A DNA stretch of 64,000 nt from assembly GCF_014397245.1 (NCBI RefSeq), contig NZ_JACLHY010000006.1:62001-126000 (forward strand), read 5' to 3'. Below the pieces are notes generated by a model. That model did no database searches. It saw nothing but the letters and a program-made list of their open reading frames with translations, and was not told the DNA's origin. A program made the translations under genes and the position numbers. This DNA is from Arenibacter arenosicollis (GTDB lineage Bacteria > Bacteroidota > Bacteroidia > Flavobacteriales > Flavobacteriaceae). Below are positions 18,391 through 27,700 of the stretch, piece by piece; within the stretch, counting starts at the first letter, position 1, and each line of letters begins with the position of its first letter.

Positions 18391-18660
18391 ATGAAACAAA
18401 CAATTGTAACCAGACACAAGGTAGCAAACATTGATACTTGGCTTAAGGGACATGAAGATCGTGTAAGACTTTTTTCTCCTGTAGTATCCAGTTTTAGGAC
18501 CTTCCAAGACACAAATGATCCAAACTCCGTGGTTTTAGTTTTTGAGGATGCCGACATGGATAAGCTTGGAGCTATTATTAACGACCCCAAAAACAAGTCC
18601 ATTAAAGATAAACATACTGTATTGGAACCAATCATATTATCAATGCAAATAGCGTTGTAA
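18391..18660 (+). CDS. Small ABM-like cytoplasmic protein
   Basis: An 89-residue protein without a signal peptide. The pattern of one strand (TIVTRHKVANI), a helix around DTWLKGHEDR, a strand pair (VVSSFRTF and SVVLVFEDAD) and a C-terminal helix suggests a single ferredoxin-like unit similar to small DUF3764-type proteins. It starts 151 bp after the RidA gene. The function is unknown; its place in a run of ABM/NTF2-type genes supports a real gene. Confidence 0.65.
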   Translation: MKQTIVTRHKVANIDTWLKGHEDRVRLFSPVVSSFRTFQDTNDPNSVVLVFEDADMDKLGAIINDPKNKSIKDKHTVLEPIILSMQIAL

Positions 18661-18802
18661 AACGGACCTTAAACCTCAATTCTATTCTTGATTTAAAAAC
18701 AAAGCACTAAATTGAAAGAGATTACATTGCCCTCCCCCATAGAATTAAATATAAAATCCACAATTAAACCCACTAGCGTAAAAAAAAATCAACAAAATTT
18801 TT

Positions 18803-19348
18803 ATGGTCTTTTATTGGTTACATCTATTATATATTTTTATAGGTTCCAAATTATTCTGGAAGGAAGTTGATCTTACTTCGAATCAAACAAGAAAACGAAG
18901 GGTAAGCATTTTAGATTGCGACACCTTCAGGTATATGTCCAATGCCAAGTACGCTTATTATATGGACTTCATTCGATTTGAAAAAATGTTCCGGTCAAAA
19001 CTATTTGATAATACTGTAAAAAAGGGGATGTATGCCGTTTTAGGGTCTCAAAAAATCATCTATAAGAAACCTTTAAAAATGTGGTCAACTTTCACAATCA
19101 CCCTTATCCTCGAAGGATGGGACGACAAATGGGTATATCACAGTCAGGTTTTTGAACAAAATAACCAGGTGTGTGCCATTGGCTATACAAAAGCCGCTTT
19201 TTGGAAAGACAAGAAGGCACAGGATATAGAAATGATATTTAAAAATTGTGGTGTTACAATTATTGAAATGAAAATTTCAGCGGAAATAGATGACATATTT
19301 ATTAATGATTACCAACTTATAAAGAATACAACTGACATATTAACCTAA
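18803..19348 (+). CDS. Membrane-anchored hotdog thioesterase, THEM6-like
   Basis: A 181-residue protein with an N-terminal membrane segment (about 1-17) followed by a hotdog-fold acyl-CoA thioesterase-like domain. The segment ILDCDTFRYMSNAKYAYYMDFIRF matches in pattern the D-x-F-x-H-M-N-N-A-x-Y motif of THEM6/4HBT-like proteins (read here in two parts, LDCDTFRYM and SNAKYAYYMDF). The usual His of that motif is Tyr and the first Asn is Ser, so catalytic power is uncertain. The methyltransferase gene begins 12 bp downstream, and the acyl-CoA ligase lies further along, so a role in acyl-chain metabolism is plausible. Confidence 0.72.
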   Translation: MVFYWLHLLYIFIGSKLFWKEVDLTSNQTRKRRVSILDCDTFRYMSNAKYAYYMDFIRFEKMFRSKLFDNTVKKGMYAVLGSQKIIYKKPLKMWSTFTITLILEGWDDKWVYHSQVFEQNNQVCAIGYTKAAFWKDKKAQDIEMIFKNCGVTIIEMKISAEIDDIFINDYQLIKNTTDILT

Positions 19349-19360
19349 ATACTATGTAAC

Positions 19361-20398
19361 ATGGAAACAGCAGAAAAAATAACATTGGACCCATCAAAAA
19401 TCATGCAGGTCGGTACCGGATTTTTTGGCACCAAGACCTTGCTTACGGCAGTAAATATGGACCTTTTCACCATTCTGGCGAAGCGGGAATTATCTGGTAA
19501 AGACATTCAATCCAGGCTTGGTTTGCACTCTCGCAGCCTATATGATTTTTTGGATGCCTTGGTAGCCATGCGCTTTTTAAAAAGAAAGGGATTAAAAGAA
19601 AGTGCTCTTTACAGCAATGCCGAGGATGCCGATTTCTTTCTGGACAAGAACAAACCTAGCTACATAGGCGGAATATTGGAAATGTGCAACAACCGTTTGT
19701 ACCCTTTTTGGAATGATTTGGAGGATGGATTAAAAACAGGGTTGCCTCAAAATGAAACTAAGAATGGTGGGAAACCTCTTTTTGAAGCGATTTATGCAGA
19801 TCCAAAAAAACTTCGGGAATTTGTTGGAGCTATGGCCGGGGTACAAATGGGAAATTTTATAGAATTTGCCAAAGCATTTAATTTTTCCAATTACAAAACC
19901 CTGTGCGATATTGGTGGGGCGGGAGGATTTTTAGCGGCTCACGTCGCCATAAACAATCAACATATGCAATGTACATCCATGGATCTACCTGAGGTAGAAC
20001 CCATTGCAAAGGAAAACGTCCAGAATATGGGTTTAAAGGATAAGGTGAAAATTACATCTGGAGATTTCTTTACGGACGATTTTCCAAAATCGGACGTAAT
20101 TACCATGGGTAACATTTTACATGACTGGGGTACCAAGGATAAAAAAACCCTTATAAAAAAAGCATATGATGCCCTACCTAAAGGAGGTGCCTTGGTTGTA
20201 ATCGAAAATATTATAGATAATGACAGAAGTAAAAATGCCTTTGGACTTTTAATGTCCCTAAACATGCTCATTGAGACGGCCGAGGGTTATGACTTCTCTG
20301 CTTCGGATTTTGATGCAATGGCTCTGGAGGCAGGATTTAAATCAACTTCATTAATGCCGTTGAAAGGGCCTACAAGTGCTGCGATAGCCATAAAATAA
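19361..20398 (+). CDS. SAM-dependent O-methyltransferase, family 2
   Basis: A 345-residue methyltransferase of the hydroxyneurosporene/caffeate O-methyltransferase type. An N-terminal winged-helix dimerisation domain (about 15-95) precedes a Rossmann SAM-binding domain. Motif I is CDIGGAGGFLA (about 185-195), followed by SMDLPEVEP, GDFFTDDFP, the GNILHDWG post-motif containing the catalytic-type His, and ALVVIENI. It uses SAM to methylate a hydroxyl group on an unknown acceptor. Packed between the thioesterase (12 bp) and the hydrolase (15 bp), so it is part of one operon. Confidence 0.87.
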   Translation: METAEKITLDPSKIMQVGTGFFGTKTLLTAVNMDLFTILAKRELSGKDIQSRLGLHSRSLYDFLDALVAMRFLKRKGLKESALYSNAEDADFFLDKNKPSYIGGILEMCNNRLYPFWNDLEDGLKTGLPQNETKNGGKPLFEAIYADPKKLREFVGAMAGVQMGNFIEFAKAFNFSNYKTLCDIGGAGGFLAAHVAINNQHMQCTSMDLPEVEPIAKENVQNMGLKDKVKITSGDFFTDDFPKSDVITMGNILHDWGTKDKKTLIKKAYDALPKGGALVVIENIIDNDRSKNAFGLLMSLNMLIETAEGYDFSASDFDAMALEAGFKSTSLMPLKGPTSAAIAIK

Positions 20399-20413
20399 AA
20401 ATATGTTGTAGCT

Positions 20414-21487
20414 ATGAAAACGGTATTTTTATTCGGGACCATTTTTCTTGTTTTTTTAGTTTCCTGTGCGGAACAGCAACGATCAAAAATGGAAACGGAG
20501 CCTACATCCACCTATATGGATTACTCCAATAGCGAAGATCAATTTACAGGCGGTATTAATATGATTGCCATCAATACCCCTAAAGGAACTTTTAAGGTAT
20601 GGACTAAGCGGGTAGGCAACAATCCAAAAAAGAAAGTTCTATTGCTTCATGGCGGTCCGGGTGGTACACACGAATTTTTTGAATGTTTTGATGGTTATTT
20701 GCCAAAAGAAGAAATTGAATATATTTATTACGATCAATTGGACTCCTATTATAGCGACAAGCCCAATGACTCCACTCTCTGGACGACCGATCATTTTGTT
20801 GAGGAAGTGGAACAAGTACGAAAAGCCCTAAACCTAAATAAAGATAACTTTTATCTTCTTGGGCAATCTTGGGGCGGCATCTTGGCAATGGAGTACGCCT
20901 TAAAATATCAGGATAATTTAAAAGGACTTATTATTTCCAATATGATGGCCAGTATACCGGAATATGAGAAATATGCTGCTGAAGTGCTGGGGCCACAATT
21001 ACCTCCTGAGGTCTATAAGGAAATGAAAGCTATGGAGGCAAATAATGATTTTATGAATCCCAAATACTCGGAACTCGTAATGCAACATTACTATACCGAA
21101 CACTTTTTAAGATTGCCTATGAATAAATGGCCAGAATCCATTAATCGCGCAATGGCCCACCTCAACCCCAATATTTATGTTTTTATGCAAGGTTATAGTG
21201 AATTTGGGGTTACTGGAGATGCCACTTTAAAGGGTTGGGATGTCTCCCAGAAATTAAAAACCATTACAGTTCCTACCTTGGTTATAGGTGCCACACATGA
21301 TACCATGGATCCAAAATACATGGAATGGATGTCCAAAGAACTTCCAAAGGCCAGATTTCTATTATGTCCAAATGGTAGCCATTTATCGCAATACGATGAC
21401 CAAAAGACCTATTTCAGTGGATTGATCAAATTCATTACTGATGTTGACGACCATAATTTTAAACTTAATAAATACCGTCATGAATAA
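20414..21487 (+). CDS. Proline iminopeptidase-type alpha/beta hydrolase, lipoprotein
   Basis: A 357-residue lipoprotein (lipobox LVSC, Cys18). The alpha/beta-hydrolase core shows the HGGPGG oxyanion motif (79-84), nucleophile Ser152 in GQSWGG, the acid region ATHDTMDP and the catalytic His in NGSHLS. This set is typical of proline iminopeptidase (S33) relatives, several of which act on esters or amides other than dipeptides. The stop overlaps the next start by 8 bp (ATGAATAA), showing tight coupling to the acyl-CoA ligase. A periplasmic or outer-membrane site is implied. Confidence 0.85.
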   Translation: MKTVFLFGTIFLVFLVSCAEQQRSKMETEPTSTYMDYSNSEDQFTGGINMIAINTPKGTFKVWTKRVGNNPKKKVLLLHGGPGGTHEFFECFDGYLPKEEIEYIYYDQLDSYYSDKPNDSTLWTTDHFVEEVEQVRKALNLNKDNFYLLGQSWGGILAMEYALKYQDNLKGLIISNMMASIPEYEKYAAEVLGPQLPPEVYKEMKAMEANNDFMNPKYSELVMQHYYTEHFLRLPMNKWPESINRAMAHLNPNIYVFMQGYSEFGVTGDATLKGWDVSQKLKTITVPTLVIGATHDTMDPKYMEWMSKELPKARFLLCPNGSHLSQYDDQKTYFSGLIKFITDVDDHNFKLNKYRHE

Positions 21488-23123
21488 TTTCAGTTCTTCA
21501 ATGGAGGCTTTTCTTTATTGGGAAAAGGAAACACCAAGTAAGCCGTTCTTGATTCAGAATTATGAGAGCCATCAAAAGAGCATTTCATATTCCGATGCTG
21601 GGATTGAAATGAGAAAATTGGCTTCGTATTTATTAAAACTAGGACTACCTAACAAAAGTCATATTGCCTTGCTTTCCAAAAATTGCCCCCACTGGATTAT
21701 GGCAGATTTGGCCATATCCATTGCAGGATTTATTTCTATTCCCATTTACCCAACATTGACCTCCGAAGGGATAAATCAAATATTAACACATAGTGAATCC
21801 AAAGCCATTATTATTGGGAAACTGGACGATTTTGCATCCCAAAAAACAGGCATTCCCAATATCCCCATAATTAGTGTAAAAGCATTTGGAGCTAATACCG
21901 GAATATATTGGGAAGACATTATGAACCAGGAATTGGAGTTGATGGATTTGTATATACCGAAAAGCGATGATCTACGGACTATTATATATACCTCTGGAAC
22001 CACAGGACAGCCAAAAGGAGTAATGTATACTTCAGGGAATTTTACCAAAAGTTCAAGTACATTTACCCAGATAATAAACCTCCCAAAAAACCCTAAATTC
22101 TTTTCTTACTTGCCATTGGCACATGTTGCGGAACGCGCATTTTGCAATGGAATACTTTTTTACGGAGGCCAGATAACCTTTCCACATTCGTTGGAATCAT
22201 TCGCTGAAAACTTAGAGAAATTACAACCGGATATTTTCTTTGGCGTTCCTAGAATTTGGACCAAATTTCAAGAAAAAATTTTGGAAAGCCTTCCACAAAG
22301 AAAATTGTCCATACTATTATCTATTCCATTCGTGAACAAGGCAATAAAGAAAAAAATCCAAACCAAATTGGGATTGTCCAAGGCATCATTTATTGCCTCG
22401 GCGGCAGCACCCATTGCCAGTAGTTTGGTAAAATGGTACGCTGCAATCGGTATTTCCATTCAACAAGCTTATGGTATGACAGAAGATTGTTGTATTTCGC
22501 ATACCAATTTATCCGGTCAAAGTAAAATAGGAACTGTAGGTAAAGCACTGGAAGGGGTGAAAATTAAATTCTCTGAAGAAGGTGAAATTTTAATATTAAA
22601 CAACTGCCTTTTTAAAGGATATTACAAAGCACCGGAGATAACAGCGGAGGTTTTTGATAAAGAAGGATATTTTAAAACCGGGGATATTGGAGAATACGAC
22701 CATGAAGGTTTTTTAACCATCACTGGCAGGGTAAAAGATCAATTTAAAACCGATAAAGGAAAATACATATCCCCTGCCCCCATTGAACTGCAAATTTTAA
22801 AAAATACTGATATTGAACAGATCTGCGTTGTTGGCACCGGTATACCTCAACCTATAGCTTTGGTAACAGTTTCTTCTCTAGGGAAATCCAAATCTAAAGA
22901 TGATCTAAGTAAAAGCTTGTATCAATCTATTTTGGAAATTAATCCAAGTCTGCAAAAACATGAGAAAATATCCAAAGTAGTTGTAATGCAGGAGGAATGG
23001 AATGTAGCTAATGGATTTTCAACTCCATCGTTAAAAATAAAGAGGAATAGTTTGGAAAGGGTATTCCAGCCCTTGTATAAATCATGGTTCGAAGCTGATC
23101 AAAACGTAATTTTTAAATCCTAA
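21480..23123 (+). CDS. Long-chain fatty acid-CoA ligase (AMP-binding)
   Basis: A 547-residue acyl-CoA synthetase. The AMP-binding motif IIYTSGTTGQPKG, the A5 motif QQAYGMTE and the YFKTGDIGEYD and GRVKDQFKTDKGKYI signatures of long-chain (FadD15/FAA-like) ligases are present. It would activate a fatty or aryl acid to its CoA thioester using ATP. I chose the ATG at 21480; a longer frame open from 21441 would add 13 poorly conserved residues inside the previous gene. The 8-bp overlap with the hydrolase gene supports translational coupling. Confidence 0.9.
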   Translation: MNNFSSSMEAFLYWEKETPSKPFLIQNYESHQKSISYSDAGIEMRKLASYLLKLGLPNKSHIALLSKNCPHWIMADLAISIAGFISIPIYPTLTSEGINQILTHSESKAIIIGKLDDFASQKTGIPNIPIISVKAFGANTGIYWEDIMNQELELMDLYIPKSDDLRTIIYTSGTTGQPKGVMYTSGNFTKSSSTFTQIINLPKNPKFFSYLPLAHVAERAFCNGILFYGGQITFPHSLESFAENLEKLQPDIFFGVPRIWTKFQEKILESLPQRKLSILLSIPFVNKAIKKKIQTKLGLSKASFIASAAAPIASSLVKWYAAIGISIQQAYGMTEDCCISHTNLSGQSKIGTVGKALEGVKIKFSEEGEILILNNCLFKGYYKAPEITAEVFDKEGYFKTGDIGEYDHEGFLTITGRVKDQFKTDKGKYISPAPIELQILKNTDIEQICVVGTGIPQPIALVTVSSLGKSKSKDDLSKSLYQSILEINPSLQKHEKISKVVVMQEEWNVANGFSTPSLKIKRNSLERVFQPLYKSWFEADQNVIFKS

Positions 23124-23150
23124 CAATGTTTAGGTCCTATATCCTAGTAC

Positions 23151-23211
23151 TATAAAGAATGCAGATGAAGTTGGTACTTTTAAGCATGTTTATACCACAT
23201 CTGCCTTTATA
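23151..23211 (+). repeat. Long bulged inverted repeat
   Basis: The contiguous right arm (23193-23211, 19 nt) pairs fully with three left-arm blocks: TATAAAG 23151-23157, GCAGATG 23161-23167 and TGGTA 23172-23176, separated by 3- and 4-nt bulges. No T-run follows. It lies between the acyl-CoA ligase and the membrane acyltransferase genes. Confidence 0.65.
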
Positions 23212-23259
23212 GGTAAGTTGACACAGGCAATAATAATCTACCAAAACAACATTAAATTT

Positions 23260-24441
23260 ATGCAACTTAAAACCAAACGAATAGAATCCATTGATATATT
23301 AAGAGGTTTGGTCATGGTTATTATGGCCTTGGACCATGTAAGGGACTATTTTAACTACGGTTCATTTTTTATTGACCCCACAGATGTGGAAACTACTACA
23401 CCAATTCTATTTTTTACACGCTTTATAACACATTATTGTGCCCCGGTATTTGTATTTCTTGCCGGAACTTCTGCTTTTCTTTACGGTAGGAATAAAACCA
23501 GAGCTCAACTCTCAAAATTCTTGCTAACCAGGGGTATTTGGTTGATTTTTATGGAAATTGTAGTCAACAACCTAATCTGGACCTTTGATCTTACTTACAG
23601 TTTTCCCATACTACAGGTTATTTGGGCTATAGGCTTTAGTATGATTTGTTTATCATTTCTAATTTATTTACCAAAAAAAATTATCTTGGTTATTGGTTTG
23701 GTTATTATTGTGGGACATAATCTATTGGATGGTATTGTAATGCAGGGGAACAGTCTGCAATCTATAATCTGGTATCTTTTGCACCAAAATCAAATATTAG
23801 TACTCGGACCCGATAAAATGATTTTGTTTCATTACCCAGTTATTCCATGGATTGGATTGATGGCATTGGGTTATTGTTTCGGACAGCTTTACGTAAAGGA
23901 CTTTGATGCAAAACTAAGACAGACATGGCTGTTGCGGATGGGATTAGGGGCCTTGGGCCTGTTCTTTGTATTAAGAGGATTGAATATCTACGGGGATTTG
24001 GTACCCTGGACCATGCAGGACACTAATACAAAAACAATTATGTCCTTTTTTAATGTAACAAAATACCCACCTTCACTGGCTTTTGTACTAATTACCATTG
24101 GTCCGGCACTTCTTTTCCTATATGCCGTAGAAAATGTAAAAAACTCCATTTCCAATTTCTTTATGGTTTTTGGAAGAGTTCCCTTCTTCTATTATTTTCT
24201 ACATGTATTGGTAATTCATCTAGTGGCCATAGCTGGGATTCTAATTTTTGGCGGCAATTGGAAGGACATGATATTAACTGCCGATGTATTTATGAATGAA
24301 AAACTGGCTACCTATGGCTATTCCCTGTGGGTCGTTTATTTGGTATGGATCGGGATAGTACTTGCTCTCTATCCCCTATGCAAAAAATACATGGTATATA
24401 AGCTTAATAATCGGGATAAATGGTGGTTGAGCTATTTATGA
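23260..24441 (+). CDS. DUF1624/HGSNAT-type membrane acyltransferase
   Basis: A 393-residue multi-spanning membrane protein. The N-terminus RIESIDILRGLVMVIMALDH is the hallmark of the DUF1624/heparan-alpha-glucosaminide N-acetyltransferase catalytic family, related to acyltransferase 3 proteins, which move acyl groups across or onto substrates at the membrane. About ten hydrophobic helices follow, with RVPFFYYFLHV near the end. I place the start at the ATG 23260; a TTG at 23218 would add 14 residues and would fall just after a hairpin. Its neighbours (acyl-CoA ligase, thioesterase) suggest that it consumes an acyl group made by this operon. Confidence 0.82.
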   Translation: MQLKTKRIESIDILRGLVMVIMALDHVRDYFNYGSFFIDPTDVETTTPILFFTRFITHYCAPVFVFLAGTSAFLYGRNKTRAQLSKFLLTRGIWLIFMEIVVNNLIWTFDLTYSFPILQVIWAIGFSMICLSFLIYLPKKIILVIGLVIIVGHNLLDGIVMQGNSLQSIIWYLLHQNQILVLGPDKMILFHYPVIPWIGLMALGYCFGQLYVKDFDAKLRQTWLLRMGLGALGLFFVLRGLNIYGDLVPWTMQDTNTKTIMSFFNVTKYPPSLAFVLITIGPALLFLYAVENVKNSISNFFMVFGRVPFFYYFLHVLVIHLVAIAGILIFGGNWKDMILTADVFMNEKLATYGYSLWVVYLVWIGIVLALYPLCKKYMVYKLNNRDKWWLSYL

Positions 24442-24710
24442 TATTTGGTTTTCAAATACCAAAGCACTAAATGCCGTATCCCTTTAGCTGAAAACCATCC
24501 CGGTTTAATATTATGATAGTCAAGAGCAAAAATCCATTCCCAAAACAGCAATACAAACAATAAAAAGAAAAGTATTTAATTAGAACAGTGTTTAGGGTTT
24601 ATACGCATACCTCTTTAAAGTTATTGTAGTAGTGGATATTTTATCTGCTATCACATCTTTATTAAAGTTATAAACTCTATAAATACCCTAAGCTTAGAAT
24701 TCATATTACG
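24442..24710. other. Intergenic region between convergent genes
   Basis: AT-rich stretch with no convincing open reading frame. A weak 6-bp stem right after the acyltransferase stop (about 24446-24464) is the only structure I see before the terminator at 24711. Confidence 0.6.
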
Positions 24711-24749
24711 CCAAAAAGAAAAAGGACAAGGTATTACCTTACCCTTTTC
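24711..24749 (-). terminator. Terminator of the sigma-to-CRTAC1 locus
   Basis: Stem of AAAAGG/CCTTTT (24720-24725 with 24743-24748) and AAGGT/ACCTT (24728-24732 with 24736-24740) with a small internal mismatch. On the minus strand it is followed by a T-rich run, 30 bp downstream of the CRTAC1-like gene. Confidence 0.65.
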
Positions 24750-24780
24750 TCAACTAACCTAACAACTCAAAACTCACTTT

Positions 24781-27700
24781 TTAATTTTTTAAGGGTATTT
24801 GGTAAAGCAATAAAGGTTCATTGTTCCTAGCTACCAAAAGACCTTTCTTATAATTTTTCCCTAGATCAATATAAGAAGCTCCCCTTACGTCTCCTTGCAC
24901 GTAAAGTCCGGATTCCTTAGCTGGGACATTATTATAAATACCATTATCCAAACCTTTAAGATAATGGCCATAACTTGCATCACTCCTAGGGGTTTCAACT
25001 TCTGAACCATAAAGATTTCCAAAGAGAATTAGGTCCGTGTTTTTTACCCCGTCATTCTGCATCGTCAATATTTTATTTACTGAGGAAATCTGTACACTAT
25101 TGGGTAGTGGAGTAAAACTAAAATGCCTATTGTCCTCGTTAATTAAAATACAACTAGCAAAATTGGTAGCTGCTAGATGACGGGCATTGTCCAAGCCCTC
25201 ACCATACACCTCGCGTAAACTGGCCTTACCAAAATCTTTATAAGTTTGGAACTTTTTCTTTATGAAGGGCATTTGCCCAGAAGAACATTCCCTTCCCCTC
25301 AAAGGATACATTTGCTCCCCCTCGTGGTAACCCAAAACTATATCATTGGTATTATTTTGATCAAAATCGTTTAAATACAAGTGGAATGGTTCCTGTTCTG
25401 AAGCCTTATATTTATAATTAAGGCCAAGATTTCCTGCAATTAAATCCATATCCCCGTCATAATCAATATCGGCAGCAGCAAGACTAAACCACCAACCCAC
25501 ATTATTATTTAATCCAAATGGCTCGGATATATTATGAAATTTATTGTTCTTGAAACTAAAGGCCTGTATATTGCCCCATTCTTGAGCAATAATTAGTTCT
25601 TCATATTGATCATTGTCCAAATCCACCCAGAGTGCATCCGTTACCATACCAAAATCATTGAGATCCGGAAAAGCTAAATCTGTGACATCCTCAAATACAA
25701 TATTGCCATTAGTGGATACATTTCTTAAAAGAAGACTTTTGGAAGGATAGCCATAATTTTGAGGCTGTAACCGCGAACCAATGAATAGATCAAGATTACC
25801 ATCCCTGTCATAATCCAAAGTTTTCACAACCTGGCCGCTACCAAGAATTTCAGGAATAGCATGGTTGTTTCTAATAAACTTGCCCTTACCATCATTTTCA
25901 TAAAAGCGGTCCAAATAAAATAAATTTCCTGCTTCTTTTTCATTTCCACCACTTACCACATAAAGATCTTGGTCCCCGTCCCCATCCGCATCCAGAAAAA
26001 TAGCACCGGTATCTTCCTGGCTTTTGTCCAATTCAAATGATTCCATGGGTTGGCTCTCAAACATATTATCTGTAGCTTGTAAATACAAGACCCCTGATTG
26101 CCCCATTGCCCCCCCAATGTAAAAATCTTCCAAACCATCATTATTCACATCGGCAACTGCAATACATGGCCCAAATTGAGACATTTTATGGGGCATCAAG
26201 GATTCCATGGAAAAATCATTATAAATATTTTCGACATGTTTAAAGTTGATGCCATATTCCTCCGTTATATCCTGAAATGCATAATCTGGCTTATCCTTTT
26301 CGAACGTTGCTTTCCCTTCTGGGGCATATTGAATAATAATTTCTTGATTGGCATTTATATTGGTCAAAATCTGATATTGCCCATCTGGCCAAACCACTTT
26401 TACCGAATCAAGTTTTTTTATATCCCCAAGGCCGAAATGAATAGGCGAGGCCATTGCGGATTGAAAACCTCTTGAGAAATAATTTTCGGCATAAAAGGTT
26501 TTATTGTTGGCGTTGACCTCTATTCGGGCCCCAATACCATCAATATTCTTATCTGGACCTTTTAACACAATTTTCAAAAATGTATTACTTGATTGATTGT
26601 TACGGTACAATTGGGCGAAATCATCTGTATTATTAACTATGATATCCAAGTCCCCATCATTATCAAAATCGGCGTAGGCTGCGCCATTGGAATATGTGGC
26701 TGTTTGATTGACGGCCAGTTTATTAAATTTTAGATCTCCTCCATTTAGATAAAAATAATTTTCTTTTTTTCGTTCTGGTAACTTGTCCAGTAAATCATCC
26801 ACATACTTAGCCAGATCTACTTTTCTGCTGCGTAGACCTTCTTGATATTTCTCTTCCAAATATATCGCAAAATCATTGTTTCTGAAATCCATTTTAATCC
26901 CGTTGGAAACAAACAAATCCTTGTATCCGTCGTTATCCATATCCAAAAGTAATGGGGCCCAGCTCCAATCGGTACTGGATATATCTGCCAGCTGCGCTAT
27001 ATCAGAGAAAGCTGGAATAATCGTGTTTGGAAACCTACCATTGTTAATCTGAAGGGCGTTATACATATACTGTCTATGTAGACCCAAGTTCTCAATATTA
27101 TAAAATTGAGCCACGTTCATACCACTCATACTGGTCTTTTGGGTAAAATTATCCTCAGCCATCATATCAAGTGATATAATATCCAATAGGCCATCGTTAT
27201 TTATATCTGCAATGTCATTACCCATAGAAAAAGTGGACATATGATTAAAGGACTCCAAGGAACTTTCCGTAAAGGTGCCATTTTTGTTATTTAAATAAAG
27301 ATGATCCTTTTCATAATAATCATTACTGACATAGACATCCGGCCAACCGTCATTGTTAAGGTCCCCAATGGCCACACCAAGACCGAAACCAAGATTATTG
27401 CTGATAATCCCTGACTCTTGGGTAACATTGACAAACATACCGTCATCATTCCGGTACAGCTTTTCTCCAATTTTATCAGATCTGCCCGCCATAATTTCTG
27501 CCGTTTCTTCAATTCCGTACATTTCTATATTATGGTTGACCAAGAACATATCTAAATCCCCATCACGATCGTAATCAAAAAAAGAAGCTTGGGTTGAATA
27601 ATGAGGTAAGTCTAGACCATATGATTTTGCATCCTCCTCAAAGACAGGGATATTGTCCTTATTCATTCCTTTATTTATCAATAATAGGTTACGCAAAGGT

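Noticed and set aside
13920-24441. Interpretation as an aromatic polyketide gene cluster (SnoaL, ABM, methyltransferase, ligase)
   Set aside because: No ketosynthase, acyl carrier protein or ketoreductase is present, and most of the SnoaL- or ABM-like proteins are exported.
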